Of a stretch of 64,000 bases of DNA, positions 1 to 12,300 are shown in pieces. The notes below the pieces were generated by a model, which was not told the DNA's origin, searched no databases, and saw only the letters and a program-made list of their open reading frames with translations. Source of the DNA: Moringa oleifera (taxonomy: Eukaryota > Streptophyta > Magnoliopsida > Brassicales > Moringaceae); contig JAJFZO010000889.1 of the NCBI GenBank assembly GCA_021397835.1, positions 1,240,001-1,304,000 of the forward strand, in the 5' to 3' direction. Position numbers and translations under genes: made by a program. Positions within the stretch are counted from its first letter, which is position 1. Each line of letters begins with the position of its first letter.

Positions 1-2293
1 AAATTGAATGGATCTTATCGCATTGATATGTTTAAAATATTTCCCTTGTGATTTGTGAATAGATTTGTATGATCAATATCTTATTGTTTTAAAAAATACA
101 TATAGATAAATGAAAATCAACAACATAAAAGTTAACATAAATTTAGTTTTATCAAAAAAATCAATATATTAGACAAATTAGTCTGAAAGCTAAATTGGTT
201 TCATTAGTTTATTTTTATCTAAATTAATTTAATATAAATAATTAAATTCCGCTTAATCACTTTTTAAACAAACTAATTTAACTTTGTTAATTGTAAATGC
301 AAAACTCATTGGATTATGGTAAAAATATGTTAGAATTTTGATACATGAATTTTTTGATAATCTTGAATAATAACTCTATACTAATATTAGCATATTTGTG
401 TAAATATTATAAACTATTTTGATATTTACTTTACATTTCTATATTTTATAAGATATTTGATTTTTTCTAAAAAATGTAACAAGTGTTAATAGTGTGAAGA
501 AACCCTTTTTTTTTCTCTATTTTAGCCTGACTTAAAATGTCCTATATATATATTGGAAAATAAACTCGCATTAATAATTTAAAAAATCAAGATTATAGAA
601 CTCTTCAAGAATCGATTGTGTGCACTATTTATGAGCATTTGGATCAGCAAAGATTTGGGTTAGCATATTTATAGAGGCATTTACTTTTCTCCGAATGTGT
701 TTAAAAGTGTATTAATTTTTGATTTATATAAATAGATATAATAATGTGCTTCTATCCATTTTATTTTTGACAGAAATTAATTATCTATGTAAAACTTGCA
801 TATTTGATATAAAATAATTATCTATGTAGTTAATTTTGAACTCAAATGAACATGGTGGTTTTATCGTGAAGAATAATTCTTTAATAATAATAATAACAAC
901 AACAACAATAATTATTATTATTACAATAATTAATATTAAGGTAATTATTAAATAATTTTTAAAATTTAAATTCAAGAATAAATAAATTATTAAATTGAAA
1001 GTGAAATTTAAGGCCCATGAAATTATAAAAATAATTAAAGATTTAATAAAATATTCATAACCTAAAAGGAATATAGCAATAATAAGAATTCATAAATCAT
1101 TTATTAAAAACATATTTCAAAATATTTTTATTATTCATTTAAAATATGTTACAGTTCAGCCAAATTAAAATGTTGAAATAAATATATTTTTGCTATAATA
1201 ATAAATACTTCATTAAAAGGTAACGTTATTTAAAAATTAAAATATCAAAAGAAAAACGTATTTTTTATGCATGTTTTTTTCAAAATAGACTTTTTAATAT
1301 ATTTAATAAAAAATTTTACTTATAATATTTAAAAAAAATTTTGTGACTTACGAGACATATAAATCTGATAGAATCGTTATATATTTAAAATTATTTTATA
1401 AATAAAATATTAATAAAAATAATAAATATCAATAAAAAATAAAAAACTTTTTAAATGAGTATTGATAAACAATGGTTTTTTCATTTAAGATCGAAATGAT
1501 AAACATTAAAAATGACGAATTTTGTATTTTTTAATACTATTATAGTTGTTTATTTTGGTTTAAAGAAAATATAACTGATTAATTTACTAAACATAATTAA
1601 AAAATAGATTTATCATATTCAATATGATAAACGAAAAAAATTGACATACAAACGTGTTGTCAATTAATACTTTACTATATGTTTTATGGAAAGATTCAAC
1701 AAGATATTGAATAATACTTTCACTATGTTTGGTGAATAACACAAAAGCGACACAAGAACATGCATCACATCCTTCAACATTTAATTTGTATTTCTGTAAA
1801 TAATTTGATATAAAATTTAATAATTTCACATAATTAACAAATGGTCAAATAAATTATAAAGTATTATTTATTTAATGAATAAATTACTTGATTATTGTTT
1901 ACCTTAGTCATATGGTATTTTACTTAATTGTTGCATCAACTCTATCTATATGTCAATTTCTTTATCTTTTTTTATAAGAATATTGATATCACACATAGTA
2001 CTATCCTTACGTGTTTTCAGTATTTAATACGGTGGCTTTGCCTTTTTTTTTTTTAATATAAGAAGATAGCATAAATTATTCACCCAATTTTTTTAAATAT
2101 TAAAAAATTAGTTATAAAATTTTATAAAATATTTTTGATATTCAAATTCTGAAATGTTTTTAGATTGTAGCATTTAAAAAATTAAATTATAAATAATGTA
2201 ATTTATAAAATATTTTAATAATTATAAAAAATAAAAATCTCTGCATGAACTGTAAAAGTTAAACAATAGTCACTTGTCAATACTTCGAGGGTG
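1..2293. other. AT-rich intergenic DNA, no supported gene
   Basis: No reading frame here resembles a known protein. The stretch is strongly AT-rich, with homopolymer runs and a short trinucleotide tract near 885-925 (AAT, AAC and ATT units). A minus-strand frame of 80 codons at 1587-1829 has a few cysteines but no recognisable domain and no splice partners that I could find. I treat it as chance or an old transposon scrap. Confidence 0.6.
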
Positions 2294-2306
2294 TTCAAGA
2301 ACATTC
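2294..2306 (+). promoter_or_regulatory. Candidate heat-shock element upstream of HIT4
   Basis: The site reads TTCaaGAAcaTTC, three perfectly alternating nTTCn/nGAAn units, which is the classical HSF-binding arrangement. It lies about 600 bases before the HIT4 start codon and about 340 bases before its pyrimidine-rich leader. A G-box follows at 2405-2410 (CACGTG followed by GC). The match is seen directly; heat induction is inference. Confidence 0.45.
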
Positions 2307-2404
2307 ATCAAGATCTAAAAACTCCAACTTTGACGGCATTGTCAAGTGTATCATGTTGACTACATCAAAGTAGAACGAGAAATGTCAACATGTCAACATT
2401 TGGT

Positions 2405-2410
2405 CACGTG
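2405..2410 (+). promoter_or_regulatory. G-box / ABRE-like core (CACGTG)
   Basis: A CACGTGGC core lies in the HIT4 promoter, followed about 15 bases later by an inverted CCAAT box (ATTGG). Plant bZIP and bHLH factors bind such cores. Function here is inferred from position only. Confidence 0.35.
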
Positions 2411-2638
2411 GCAAATTTCCATTGGTTTCCTTCCTTAATTGCAACAGACGAAGATGGGGATTCCCGTAACTTATCCCAGCCCTAGTGTCCGCCGTTTTCC
2501 GTACGCTACATGTTTTTTGAGTTTCAAATCAGAGCCCATCATATTTTGAAAATTTTCAATCCCTCACTGCGTCGTAAAGCCCCGCGCCTCTCTCTAGGTT
2601 CCCTTTTTTTTTTTTAATTTACTTTCTATCTCTAAAAT

Positions 2639-2671
2639 AAAACCCTATCTCTCTCTCTCTCTCTCTCTCTA
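2639..2671 (+). promoter_or_regulatory. Telo-box and CT-repeat leader of HIT4
   Basis: An AAAACCCTA telo-box is followed directly by about eleven TC dinucleotides, and further CT-rich blocks run to about 2860. This pyrimidine-rich composition is typical of plant core promoters and 5' leaders and marks the probable transcription start region of the gene whose start codon is at 2899. Confidence 0.45.
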
Positions 2672-2898
2672 AATTTGGACCTTCAGCGTTCAATTTACGT
2701 CCAACGAACCGCCCCCTCTTTCCTTATAAGTGCCTATATCTCTCTCTCTAGACAAAACCCGCTTTCTTTGTCTAGAATCCGAATCCGGATCCACCGCCTT
2801 CGACTCACAGCCCGAAACGCGATCTTCCTCTCTCTAGAAAGTATATTTTCTCTCTAAAACAGGCCCTTCATCCTCCTCGTCGTTGTTGTTGGTGGACA

Positions 2899-5800
2899 AT
2901 GAGGAAGGGGACTAAGCGGAAGGCAAGCAAGACAGAGGAGGCCAAAGCTTCTTCTCCTTCTCAGGAAAACCACCGCCAAGGGAAAAAGAAGCCTGCTCCT
3001 CGTGCTAAGCGAGTCAAGGCCTCCAAGCCTCAAACCGAGCCCGAGTACATCGAGGACCAGCGCAACTTGGTATTATTCTAGCTTCTTGCTTACCTTTGTA
3101 TGCATATGTTTGTCTATGCATTTATGGAGTTGAATAGGCTTTATCGGATTTATTGGAGTTGTGATATATGGTTGAGCAGGCATTGATTTACATATGCCAT
3201 TTGTTAGCATTGTGAAGGTTCCTGCTGCTTTGGTGGTTCCTTAGTGTGTGCCTGCGTATGATGTGTATGGATAAGGAGAAAACGGTGTCTTTGTTATGTG
3301 AAAGTATGTTTTTTATAAGCTTCTTTTGGTTTCTAAGAAAATTTTGGGGATTAAAGAGATTAGAGTTGAATGTTGTGTGCTTTGTTAACTGTATTGCAGA
3401 GAGATGCTTCAAAAGGTTATGTAGCTTTGGGGGCTAATTGTGGAAGTAGGGTAATAGCTAGATGCTTCGATTCTGTTGCTTCCTAAACAATGGAAGATTC
3501 AAGAGATTATAAGTTTGGCATCCCTTGCTCTATGCTATTACCATCTTCAAATCTTTCTTGCCTGGTTCAAGTGCACTGTAATTGTACATAAAAATGAGAG
3601 CAGATACCAGCAAAGTTAACCAAACGGCATGGTAGCTGCTCTACTCCTGTGTATGCCAGGTTTTTTGTGCCAGTGAACTGGATCAACTTGTGAATATGAT
3701 TAATGTTTTACTGATTGAAGTTGCTGAATTTGTCTTGTGTAGGAAGATTTGTGGAGGGCTGCATTTCCTGTTGGAACTGAGGTACAATACATTCATTTTC
3801 TTCAGTTTGATTACATTTTTTTTTTTTGGTCTTTTTGAATGTAAAGAAATCAGTTGCTTATGCATGTGTAATTTTCGTGGCAGTGGGATCAACTAGACTC
3901 AGTTTATGAATACAATTGGGATTTCTCAAATCTGGAAGTAAGTTGCAAGATCACCTTTGTTTTCATTGTACTTTGATTGGTTTAATGTCTAATTCTTTTC
4001 ACCAATATTAATGTAACTGTAGTTTGGAGGAGTTAGATTGATTTTTGCTAAATTTGATCTTATATTTGTGTGGTTAGGATGCATTTGAAGAAGGGGGAAA
4101 GCTACATGGAAAGAAAGTTTATCTTTTTGGTTGTACAGAACGTAAGTAGCTTCCTATCCTAATTTCCTCATTTAAATTGTTTCATGGATCATGTCTTAGT
4201 TGTCGTTCCTTCTTATACATACATTTTTACTCTTGCAGCTCAGTTGGTCTCTTTCAAGGGAGAGAGCAAAGTTATTTGCATACCTGTGGTAGTCGCTGTA
4301 AGTTTGTCAGTACAGCTGCTGAATTTTATTGCTGCTGTTGGTTTAGTGTTGCTTTCTATAATTGAAGTTAATCCATAATTCATTCCTTCGTTGTTTCTGT
4401 TATCATGATTGTTAAGTGTTTGCTATTCCTTTCTTACAGGTCGAATCTCCTTTTCCCCCTTCTGATAAAATAGGGATTAACTCAGTTCAGAGAGAGGCTG
4501 AAGAAATAATTCCCATGAAACAGATGAAAATGGACTGGATCCCCTACATTCCACTTGAGAAAAGGTATCGAATTATTGTATTGCTGATTTTGAATGGATT
4601 TCATGGAATGTTGCTCTAGCATTTTCTAATTTTCCATGGGAATTTGATCGATTTGCCAATTATGTAATTTGAGTTTTCTGCAGAGACAGACAAGTTGACA
4701 GATTGAAGTCTCAAATATTTATATTGGGCTGTACTCAGAGAAGGTGCAGTTGCAATTTATTTTACCTTCTTTAATGTGTAGAAAAATGGTGATGACATTG
4801 TTATAGTACTATAGTAAATGCCTGATCATTTATTGATAAGTTCTGAAATGAATGTGGGAAAATATTGAAAAAACATTTGGATATTTATGTTCCATGTCGA
4901 AAATAACACATGAATCTTCGTTGTTTCTTTTGAATGAGTGACAATCATGTTGCCTACACCCACAAACTTTCAAGGACTTGGCCCCTTGCTATAAGTGGTA
5001 GTGCTATGTTTCATCCTTTGTCACCCGGGAGAAGAAAACATAATTTTGTACTTTGCTTTGATTTTTTATCAATCAGTTTTTCCATTACACACATTCTAGG
5101 TAGCTTACATACTTATTTTTAAAGCTTCATGGCAAACTTTGTTTTTCCTGATCTGCCTCTCTTGTTCTTTGTGTGCGGATTTTATGGTTATTTAATGGCT
5201 TTGGGTTTTTTATGCAGGGCTGCTCTGAAACATTTGAAGATAGACCGTCTCAAGAAATTTGAGTATTGCTTGCCATGTGAGTTTCATATCTACATTTTAG
5301 TGTTAAATTGGGGCATGACAATATAGTCCTTCATAGTTTGAACTTAGGGGCTGTTTAGTTCTGTCATGGATTGCGTAGTGAAAGTTACTTTAATAAAAAA
5401 AAAAAAACATGGCGGGAGCGCATTTATTTGGCTTGACTGAATTCTATTGATTTGGTTGTTGAAGTGTAGAGGGCGTAGTTGATGTGTCTGTTTACAGTGC
5501 TTCATTTATGTCGCTTTTGGTACATGTAGAACTCAATAGTTTCTTGGTGTGCAGATTTCTACCAGCCATTTAAGGAAGATGAACTTGAACAAAGTACTGA
5601 GGTTCAAATAATTTTCCCATCTGACCAAAAGCCGGTAAGGCTTTATGTTGGATTGATAAAGTATTGGACACTGAATTGTTTTGATATTAGTGTTTCGAGT
5701 CTGGTGGCATGTGGTTATTATCAAGTCATGTGCGCCTTACTTCTGCAATATGACTTATTATGGTTTGATAAGTAAAATTTGTTCTTGTTTTAGTCGGCAT

Positions 5801-7761
5801 GATTGGTGCATACGTAGTTGCAAATTTTAGTAAATTGACCTGTCTTGTTTCTCATGCAGGTTTTCTGTGAATTTGATTGGGAACTGGATGAACTTGATGT
5901 ACGTAGTTAACTATCTTTTGTTTGTCTTTATAAATTTATTGTTTATCGCTTTTAGCTTTCTAAATTATATTAGATTTGTACTCTTATTGCCTTGGTGTAA
6001 AACTGTTTAGCTTGTCAGGTTTAGTTGACTATTGCATGGACTGTTCATCCATGAAGGGACTCAAGTTATATGATTTTGTTCTAACTATATCCATAAACTT
6101 GTAGGAGTTTACTGATAATTTGATCAAGGAGGAGGCATTATCTGAAGACCAGAAGGATGAGTTTAAGGTAAGGTTTGATGGATGTTATGCCAGTCAATTG
6201 ACAATGTTTCTATATATTTTTGAGCCATTGAGAATACCTATGTGCTGCTTTTTCAGGAGTTTGTCAAAGAGAAAGTTCGAGAAGCAAAGAAGGCTAACCG
6301 ACAGGTATATTCTGGCAATGATGCTTATAAAAACTGTCTTTCTTGGACTATTGACTTAAGATATATTGAGCAGTTCTGCTTGTTTCTTTCTTGCAGGCAA
6401 GAGAAGCCCGGAAAAAAGCCATTGAAGAAATGAGTGAGGAAACTAAACAAGCATTTGAGACTATGAGGTTCTATAAGTTCTATCCTGTGCCGACGCCAGA
6501 TTCACCTGATGTATCAAATGTTAAGGTAAACCTCTGGGCATCACGTCATTATTTCTTTTAGTTTGAATATTAAATGCATAGCAACAAGTTGGGTGGATTG
6601 AAAATGAACTGGCCTGTGATTTTTGAGGACTGATTTTCAGCCCTGTAGAAGTTAGAGATGTCGCATAATGGCATTGTGTTAGGTTATAGATTCTGATTTT
6701 TATAGATTAAAAGTTTATTATGGTCTTGTTGATGGGGATTCTGGTGACAGTTTTCAAACAGTACTTCAGGTTAAACACATCATTTTCATGAAGTTGATCA
6801 GGCTGAACCTTCTTTGCTTTGATTATCAGTATTCTTAAACTAGAGTTCTCTTCTAATATATCATGCTTCAGTACATACAAAATGTGCTTGTGGTGTTTTT
6901 TGAAGTTAAGAAATGTCTATATGCATCTTTGTGGTGGTTTTAACTTGGTAGTTCTTTCTTGCTCATGGGTTGAGCACCATAGTGATAACTATTTTCTCTT
7001 TCTGTTTTCTTTTTAGGATGCTTTAGAAAAAACTTGGTCTGCTAACTTGGTAGTTCTTTGCTTGTTGCTTGAGTTGAGTTCTGTGTGGATAATTATGTTC
7101 AGATATTTTCTTTCTATCTGGTACTTTTAAGAAAAACTTGGTCACAAGTTGAGTGTGATTGCATTTTGGTTAGTGACTTGGAAATGTTAGCAAGCAATCT
7201 TTTTTTTTAAAAAAAAAAATTTGCATATGCCATGCTTTTTGTATGCAATAATCCTGCGTCTCATTCTCATTCTTGATATTTCGTGTTACTGATGTAGTTA
7301 GTGGAACTGGAACCACTCTCTTTTCATTTGAATTCTGATCCGCTTATTCTGACAGTGGAGACAATATTTAATATTGATCAATTATACAGCTTGTTGTTTT
7401 CCTTTTTATTGGAAGATGGGATATAGTCTAGAAGAGGCAAAAGCTAGTGTTGGATAATGTCGTTTCTTGGGTTGCACAAAGAAAGGTGCTTACCTTCAGA
7501 ATGACAGGTCTTAGTTGTGCATCCTCTAAGAAAAGCATATATGTGCAATTTTTTGGATTTTCTTTACAATTGTCTTCGTTAAGCTATCTATTAAAAAGAA
7601 TGCTTTGCTTTACCCTGTTGCATTGCATTGTGAACTATTTCTTGTTTGGGCTAGAAGTAGACACCTGGCACCTTTTTGATTTTTGGTCTCTGTCTGCTGA
7701 TTTTTCCTTGCAGGCTCCATTCATAAACAGGTATTACGGGAAAGCTCATGAAGTTTTGTGA
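2899..7761 (+). CDS. HIT4: HEAT INTOLERANT 4-like chromatin-associated protein
   Basis: Fourteen exons join in one frame to 345 residues: 2899-3069, 3743-3781, 3884-3937, 4078-4141, 4239-4297, 4440-4564, 4684-4743, 5218-5276, 5555-5634, 5860-5898, 6105-6167, 6257-6304, 6397-6525 and 7714-7761. All introns are GT-AG. The N-terminus is lysine-rich and looks like a nuclear targeting region (about residues 1-50). The conserved core contains WRAAFPVGTEWDQL, ESPFPPSDKIG and EYCLPYFYQPF, followed by an acidic and then a charged helical region rich in K, E and R. It ends with PFINRYYGKAHEVL, characteristic of the plant family of Arabidopsis HIT4 (At5g10010). HIT4 is known for heat-induced decondensation of chromocentres and release of transcriptional silencing. 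The last intron is long (about 1.2 kb). The ATG is the first after the CT-rich leader. It converges with CPR5. Function is by homology only. Confidence 0.88.
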
Positions 7762-9326
7762 TTTGTGCTCATCAAGATCCAGTCTGGCTGAGAGATGATG
7801 GTTTAAACCTCCTCAGGCTGTTAAAGGCTTTGTCAGATGCTAAAAACTTCTGTTTATTACAATGAAGTCCAGGAGGCATTCCCTTGGTGCCCCAGGTCCA
7901 TTCAGCTAGGTGCCTCAGGAGTAAGATATAAACTTCTAGTATCAGATTTTTAGATGAAACAGATCAGATGGTCATTACAATAGGAGGAACTGTAAGATAC
8001 AATTTTGAGGTTCTTTAATTTCTACAATTTCTTGAGGTTCAGGCACTGAAATTCATCGTAGCTGCAGTTTCTTTTGGTTTCTGCTCTTTTTTTTTTTTTT
8101 TTGTGACCCCAGAAATCTTTGTCTGGAGTTGTAAGATTGTTTCTGTATTATCAAAATTTCCAGCTCTATAAGATTGACAATTTTTGTGGTTAAATTGTTG
8201 GCATATCTCATAGGCACTTCATACAAGTTATGCTGTATGTGCGCACCAGGTAATTTTTAAGTTCCAGTTCACATGTTTTGTTTGATTGACCCTAGAACAG
8301 CACCAGTTGTAACATGTGCGAAACTGGAGTTGATGGCCTGCTCTGGGTGCTGCCATTGGACTGATTTACTTGTGGGTCTCAAACTTAAAATACTTGATGA
8401 AGAGGGAAATTGTATATGCCATGGGTTTTATATGAGGTTATTGCAATGATATTATAGTAGAATCGTAATATGGCTACTATTGCAAATTAAGGGAACCTGT
8501 GTATATATATGTAATATGGCTACTATGCCAACTTAAGAGAACCTGTATATATATATATATGCTTGTGTAAGATCAATTCAATTCTTGTACATGGTTGCAA
8601 GCCCATGGCTGTAAGTGCTGGGCAAACAGCTGATCTGATGGCCATCCATGCAGTTCTTGTGCATGGTTGCAAGCGCTGGCCAAGCCACTGATCTGATGGC
8701 CACTGGACAGGTTGACAACGCATGACATCAGGTTGACAATGAAAGCATTTGCAAACAATCCAGGGCTGTATGCTGTTGGCAATCCAGGTTTCTACTTCAG
8801 GCAAGATCCACAAACATTCCTGTACACATTTTCTTCAAATTTATGATTCAGGCTCCTGATCAAAAGCCATTCACTGACAAAAAAAAAAAAAAAAACAATT
8901 TGAAAACAACCACCTTTTCCAAATCCATCAATGTCCATCCTAGAAAGTACCAGAGACATAAGGTGGTTGATTTATGATGCCAAGAACTGATTCCAACTCC
9001 CATCTTATTTTCATTAAAACCACAAATCATATCAATACATAGAACAACTTTATCTTCCATAATTCATACCTCTTGACTAACTATAGTACAACACAACACT
9101 TCCACAATAAATACAGGTTTAATGTGGAGAAAGTAAACTGCCGGAGAAGACAATTCCTATGATCACCGAAGCATTAAAAAAGGAAAAACCAAGCTATGCC
9201 CAATAAATAATTTAGGCCTGCCCATAACACCTGAGATAATGTATTACAGCTTATTATACAGAAAGTCAGAAGACACCCTTAAACAGATGAGAAAGTCAAA
9301 GAGGCTCTCCTTGACACCCTTGAACT
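7762..9326. other. Tail-to-tail spacer between HIT4 and CPR5
   Basis: This holds the 3' untranslated regions of two convergent genes. The HIT4 tail probably runs to about 8.2-8.3 kb, and the CPR5 tail lies on the other strand from about 9.1 kb. Between them are short imperfect tandem repeats (8468-8710), a poly-A run at 8880-8895, and no supported gene. Minus-strand frames at 8523-8813 are produced by the repeats. Confidence 0.55.
8468..8710. repeat. Two consecutive imperfect tandem duplications
   Basis: A unit of about 45 bases beginning TAATATGGCTACTAT occurs twice (about 8468-8512 and 8513-8558), each ending in a TA run. Immediately after it, a longer unit containing CATGGTTGCAAG and CTGATCTGATGGCCA occurs twice (about 8582-8653 and 8654-8710). 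The second copy is shorter by roughly 15 bases. They look like local slippage or unequal-exchange products in intergenic DNA. Confidence 0.7.
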
Positions 9327-12300
9327 CTAGCTTAAATCACCATTAACCAAAAGATAATTGGAGATGACCTCCAAGAAGTGATCTTTCCACTCCCCCAAGC
9401 TTGCAAAAGGTATAAGGCCACATGATAGTGGGAGAAACAAAGGCACAATAGCATAGAACAGGGACTGTCGAATCCAGTATGGAACCACTGCACCACCTTT
9501 TGTCCCTTGCTCAGAAGTGACTGGTCCATAAAGAATGAGAAACAAAGTCTTTTTACAGACATTTGAAAAGAAATGAAACAAGCAGAGAGTTTCCCAGAAT
9601 AGGAGCCAATGATATCCCCTCCCCCCCAAAGCATCCACACAAAACTTGCCAGCAAACCCACAGGCTGTCCCCAACAACAGGAGGATAACAGTAACCGGCA
9701 TTGTTTGGTTGGAAGCACCTGAACGTTGGATAAGCAAATAGGCAATTGTAATGATCATGAAGAAGCCAAAAAGCATTCGGCTAACAACTAGAACTTGACA
9801 CTTAAGAGTGTTCCACCCTGAATTGAAAGATGTCACTTGCTTGGGAATCCACCAAGACCTGGACTCCTGAAAGAGATAAAAGCATTAGCAATATTATCTA
9901 ACTTAAAAGATACCGGAAAAGAAATAGACACAAGTTATCATTTAGCATCTTGGTGGTGTATGGCATCTGTTAAGCACATCTGCTCACTAATCTAGGAATC
10001 TAAATCAGAAGCCACGAAGCCACGAAGATTGACCGCTACAACACATTGGAACAGCCATCAAAACAATCTTGGTAGTCTACATTTCCTTCATAAATATCTA
10101 CAATTTGAATCTTATAACATGGACAATTATCAAAATCATGTTTAAACCTTACAAGCCCAATGTCGCTATTTCAAGTTGAAAGCTTCAGTGAGGCAAGGCA
10201 GAAGGGAAAGTTTTTCCCTATGGCAAAATATTATCTATGTATTGTCCTCTTTTCTCCCCAAAGCAAAACTTGTACTAAAACACCTATAGAAAAAATTGAA
10301 ACTAAAACAATCTTTTGATACTCAAGCTGAGGCTCAGTGGAGTCATGTGCTTCTCTTTTAATAAGCAATCAGAAAGTAAGGTTAGTCTTGTGCGTGCAAT
10401 TTGAAATAGCATCTACCTAGTACCTAAGGAGCTGTTAAAAAAATTGGTCATCCATCAACTAGAATTATATGTTACATATAATTTTGTAATCCATATTGGT
10501 TAGAATATTTGTGGAACTCCCTCATAGAACTAAATAAAAGCACCCATGATGTAAATTATTTAGGCATTATATCAATGGAAGCAAGAAAAGAATGCTTGTT
10601 CCTTACCTCAGAAGAGGGTATACAGGACATAGTAGCATCTGCAATCCTTTTGTACGAATAAACATAAGCGCCATACAAAAGTGAGAATGACATGATAAAC
10701 AAACCAGCAACAAGACAGTCTATGCATTTCTTAAGCAGTTCATTGTGTCTTATATCTTCCAATTGAGTCTTGAACTTTTCAGCTTCAAAAGCCGCTTTTG
10801 ACACACCCATAGCTAATTTTGATCTCTGCAAATGATTTGACTCAAAGTTTTGAACTATCTCTGTCTTTTTTAACTTCAGTTTTTCCATTGCAAGACCTAG
10901 CTCCACTGCCTTCAAGTCATTTGCGCGGGTTTGTTCCATCAAAGATTTCTCAACAAAGCTTGTTTGGTTGATTACCGATGGTAATGAGCTTGGAGGAACA
11001 CAAATTATCTGATTCATGTATGGTTGCAACTCAAGTTCTGGGTTCACAGAATCCATTAACATTCTCCCTTGTACTTCTTCAGCAGCTGACGACATACTCT
11101 GTGTTTCAACAGTGGCAAAGTCCTCTTTCATATCAGAATTACTTTCAGAAGTTCCTCCTTTTTGGCAAATGAACTCTGAAGTAAAACTTCTTAAATGTAG
11201 GTCACGTAAGTGGCATCTTCCTTTGTTCACGAATGAGTCACTCATCAAACTGAGAGTCCTCAATGTACTCCCAAATGATCTCTCAAAATTCTTTAAAAAA
11301 CAATCGAACTTATCGCCATACACCTGTTGCCAAAATTAGCACTTGGTGACATTGGTAGGAACAAAATGAGAAAACTAGTAGAACCAGAGCCAACGGAAAA
11401 GTGGCAGGTAGAGGTCTATCTTACATTGACTAAAGATTCTCTAATTGCTGAAGTGCAGATCTAAAAGCAAACAAAAACATTGTATTAGTTACAGCTTTAT
11501 CTGTTACAGCCTTCAAACTTTCCACAAAATTAGGGAGGATTTAAAAAAGAAACTAGAGAAGTATAAAAGCTCGTGACGAATGTATACAGCTTGCTTAACC
11601 TCCATGTGCTGCAGCTATCATCAGAGCAATAGAGCAACAGAACAGGATGATTCACAGTGGAAGACTTTACAGCTGATTGTTTCAGTCCATATGAGTCACT
11701 ACAAACTCACCATCTGGGCCCTTTGGAAACATTTTTCTATGACAAGGGAAAGAGTGGTGTATGATGGAAAAGTTGTGGATTATGACCTCATAGCCCATCA
11801 TTTGTTAACTTAAAAATTGCTTCATTCAAGAAAGGATTAAAACCATACCATAATAAGCTCATTGATAGACATTTGTTCACTAACTCTGTCTTTCCTGTCC
11901 AGAACCTACATACAAACATTTTCACAACATCAACCAACAAGTATTAATATTTTTTGAGCAGAACCAACAAGTATTAATATGAAATTTGAAGTGAATAAAG
12001 CATTGACTTTTCTGTTTACAATGCAGTCAGGGAATGTGTGAGACTCACAAACAAACAAGAAGAGAGCACATTTTCACAAACCATGTGAAACTAACAACTT
12101 TTTTGCCATGGTCCAAAGCATAACCCAAGAACAAGGGCTTGAGCTTCAATAATGAATCTATGGCACAAAAGAGTCACTTTCAAGTATGAGGCACATATGA
12201 GACACCAAACTCAACTCTCAGTTCCTATATCAAGCCTATGCATCAGTAACGTTGATGGTATGCTGACTTCGTGATCTTTAAAAGCCAAAATCTAACCTAT

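Noticed and set aside
890..925. Short trinucleotide tract as a possible regulatory or CRISPR-like repeat
   Set aside because: A simple plant microsatellite; no spacers or regular unit structure.
1587..1829. Minus-strand 80-codon frame with cysteines (GCDACSC)
   Set aside because: No known domain, no signal peptide and no flanking exons; very AT-rich context.
8523..8813. Cysteine- and tryptophan-containing minus-strand frames
   Set aside because: They fall on local tandem repeats in the HIT4-CPR5 spacer; the repeated peptide pieces come from the repeats.
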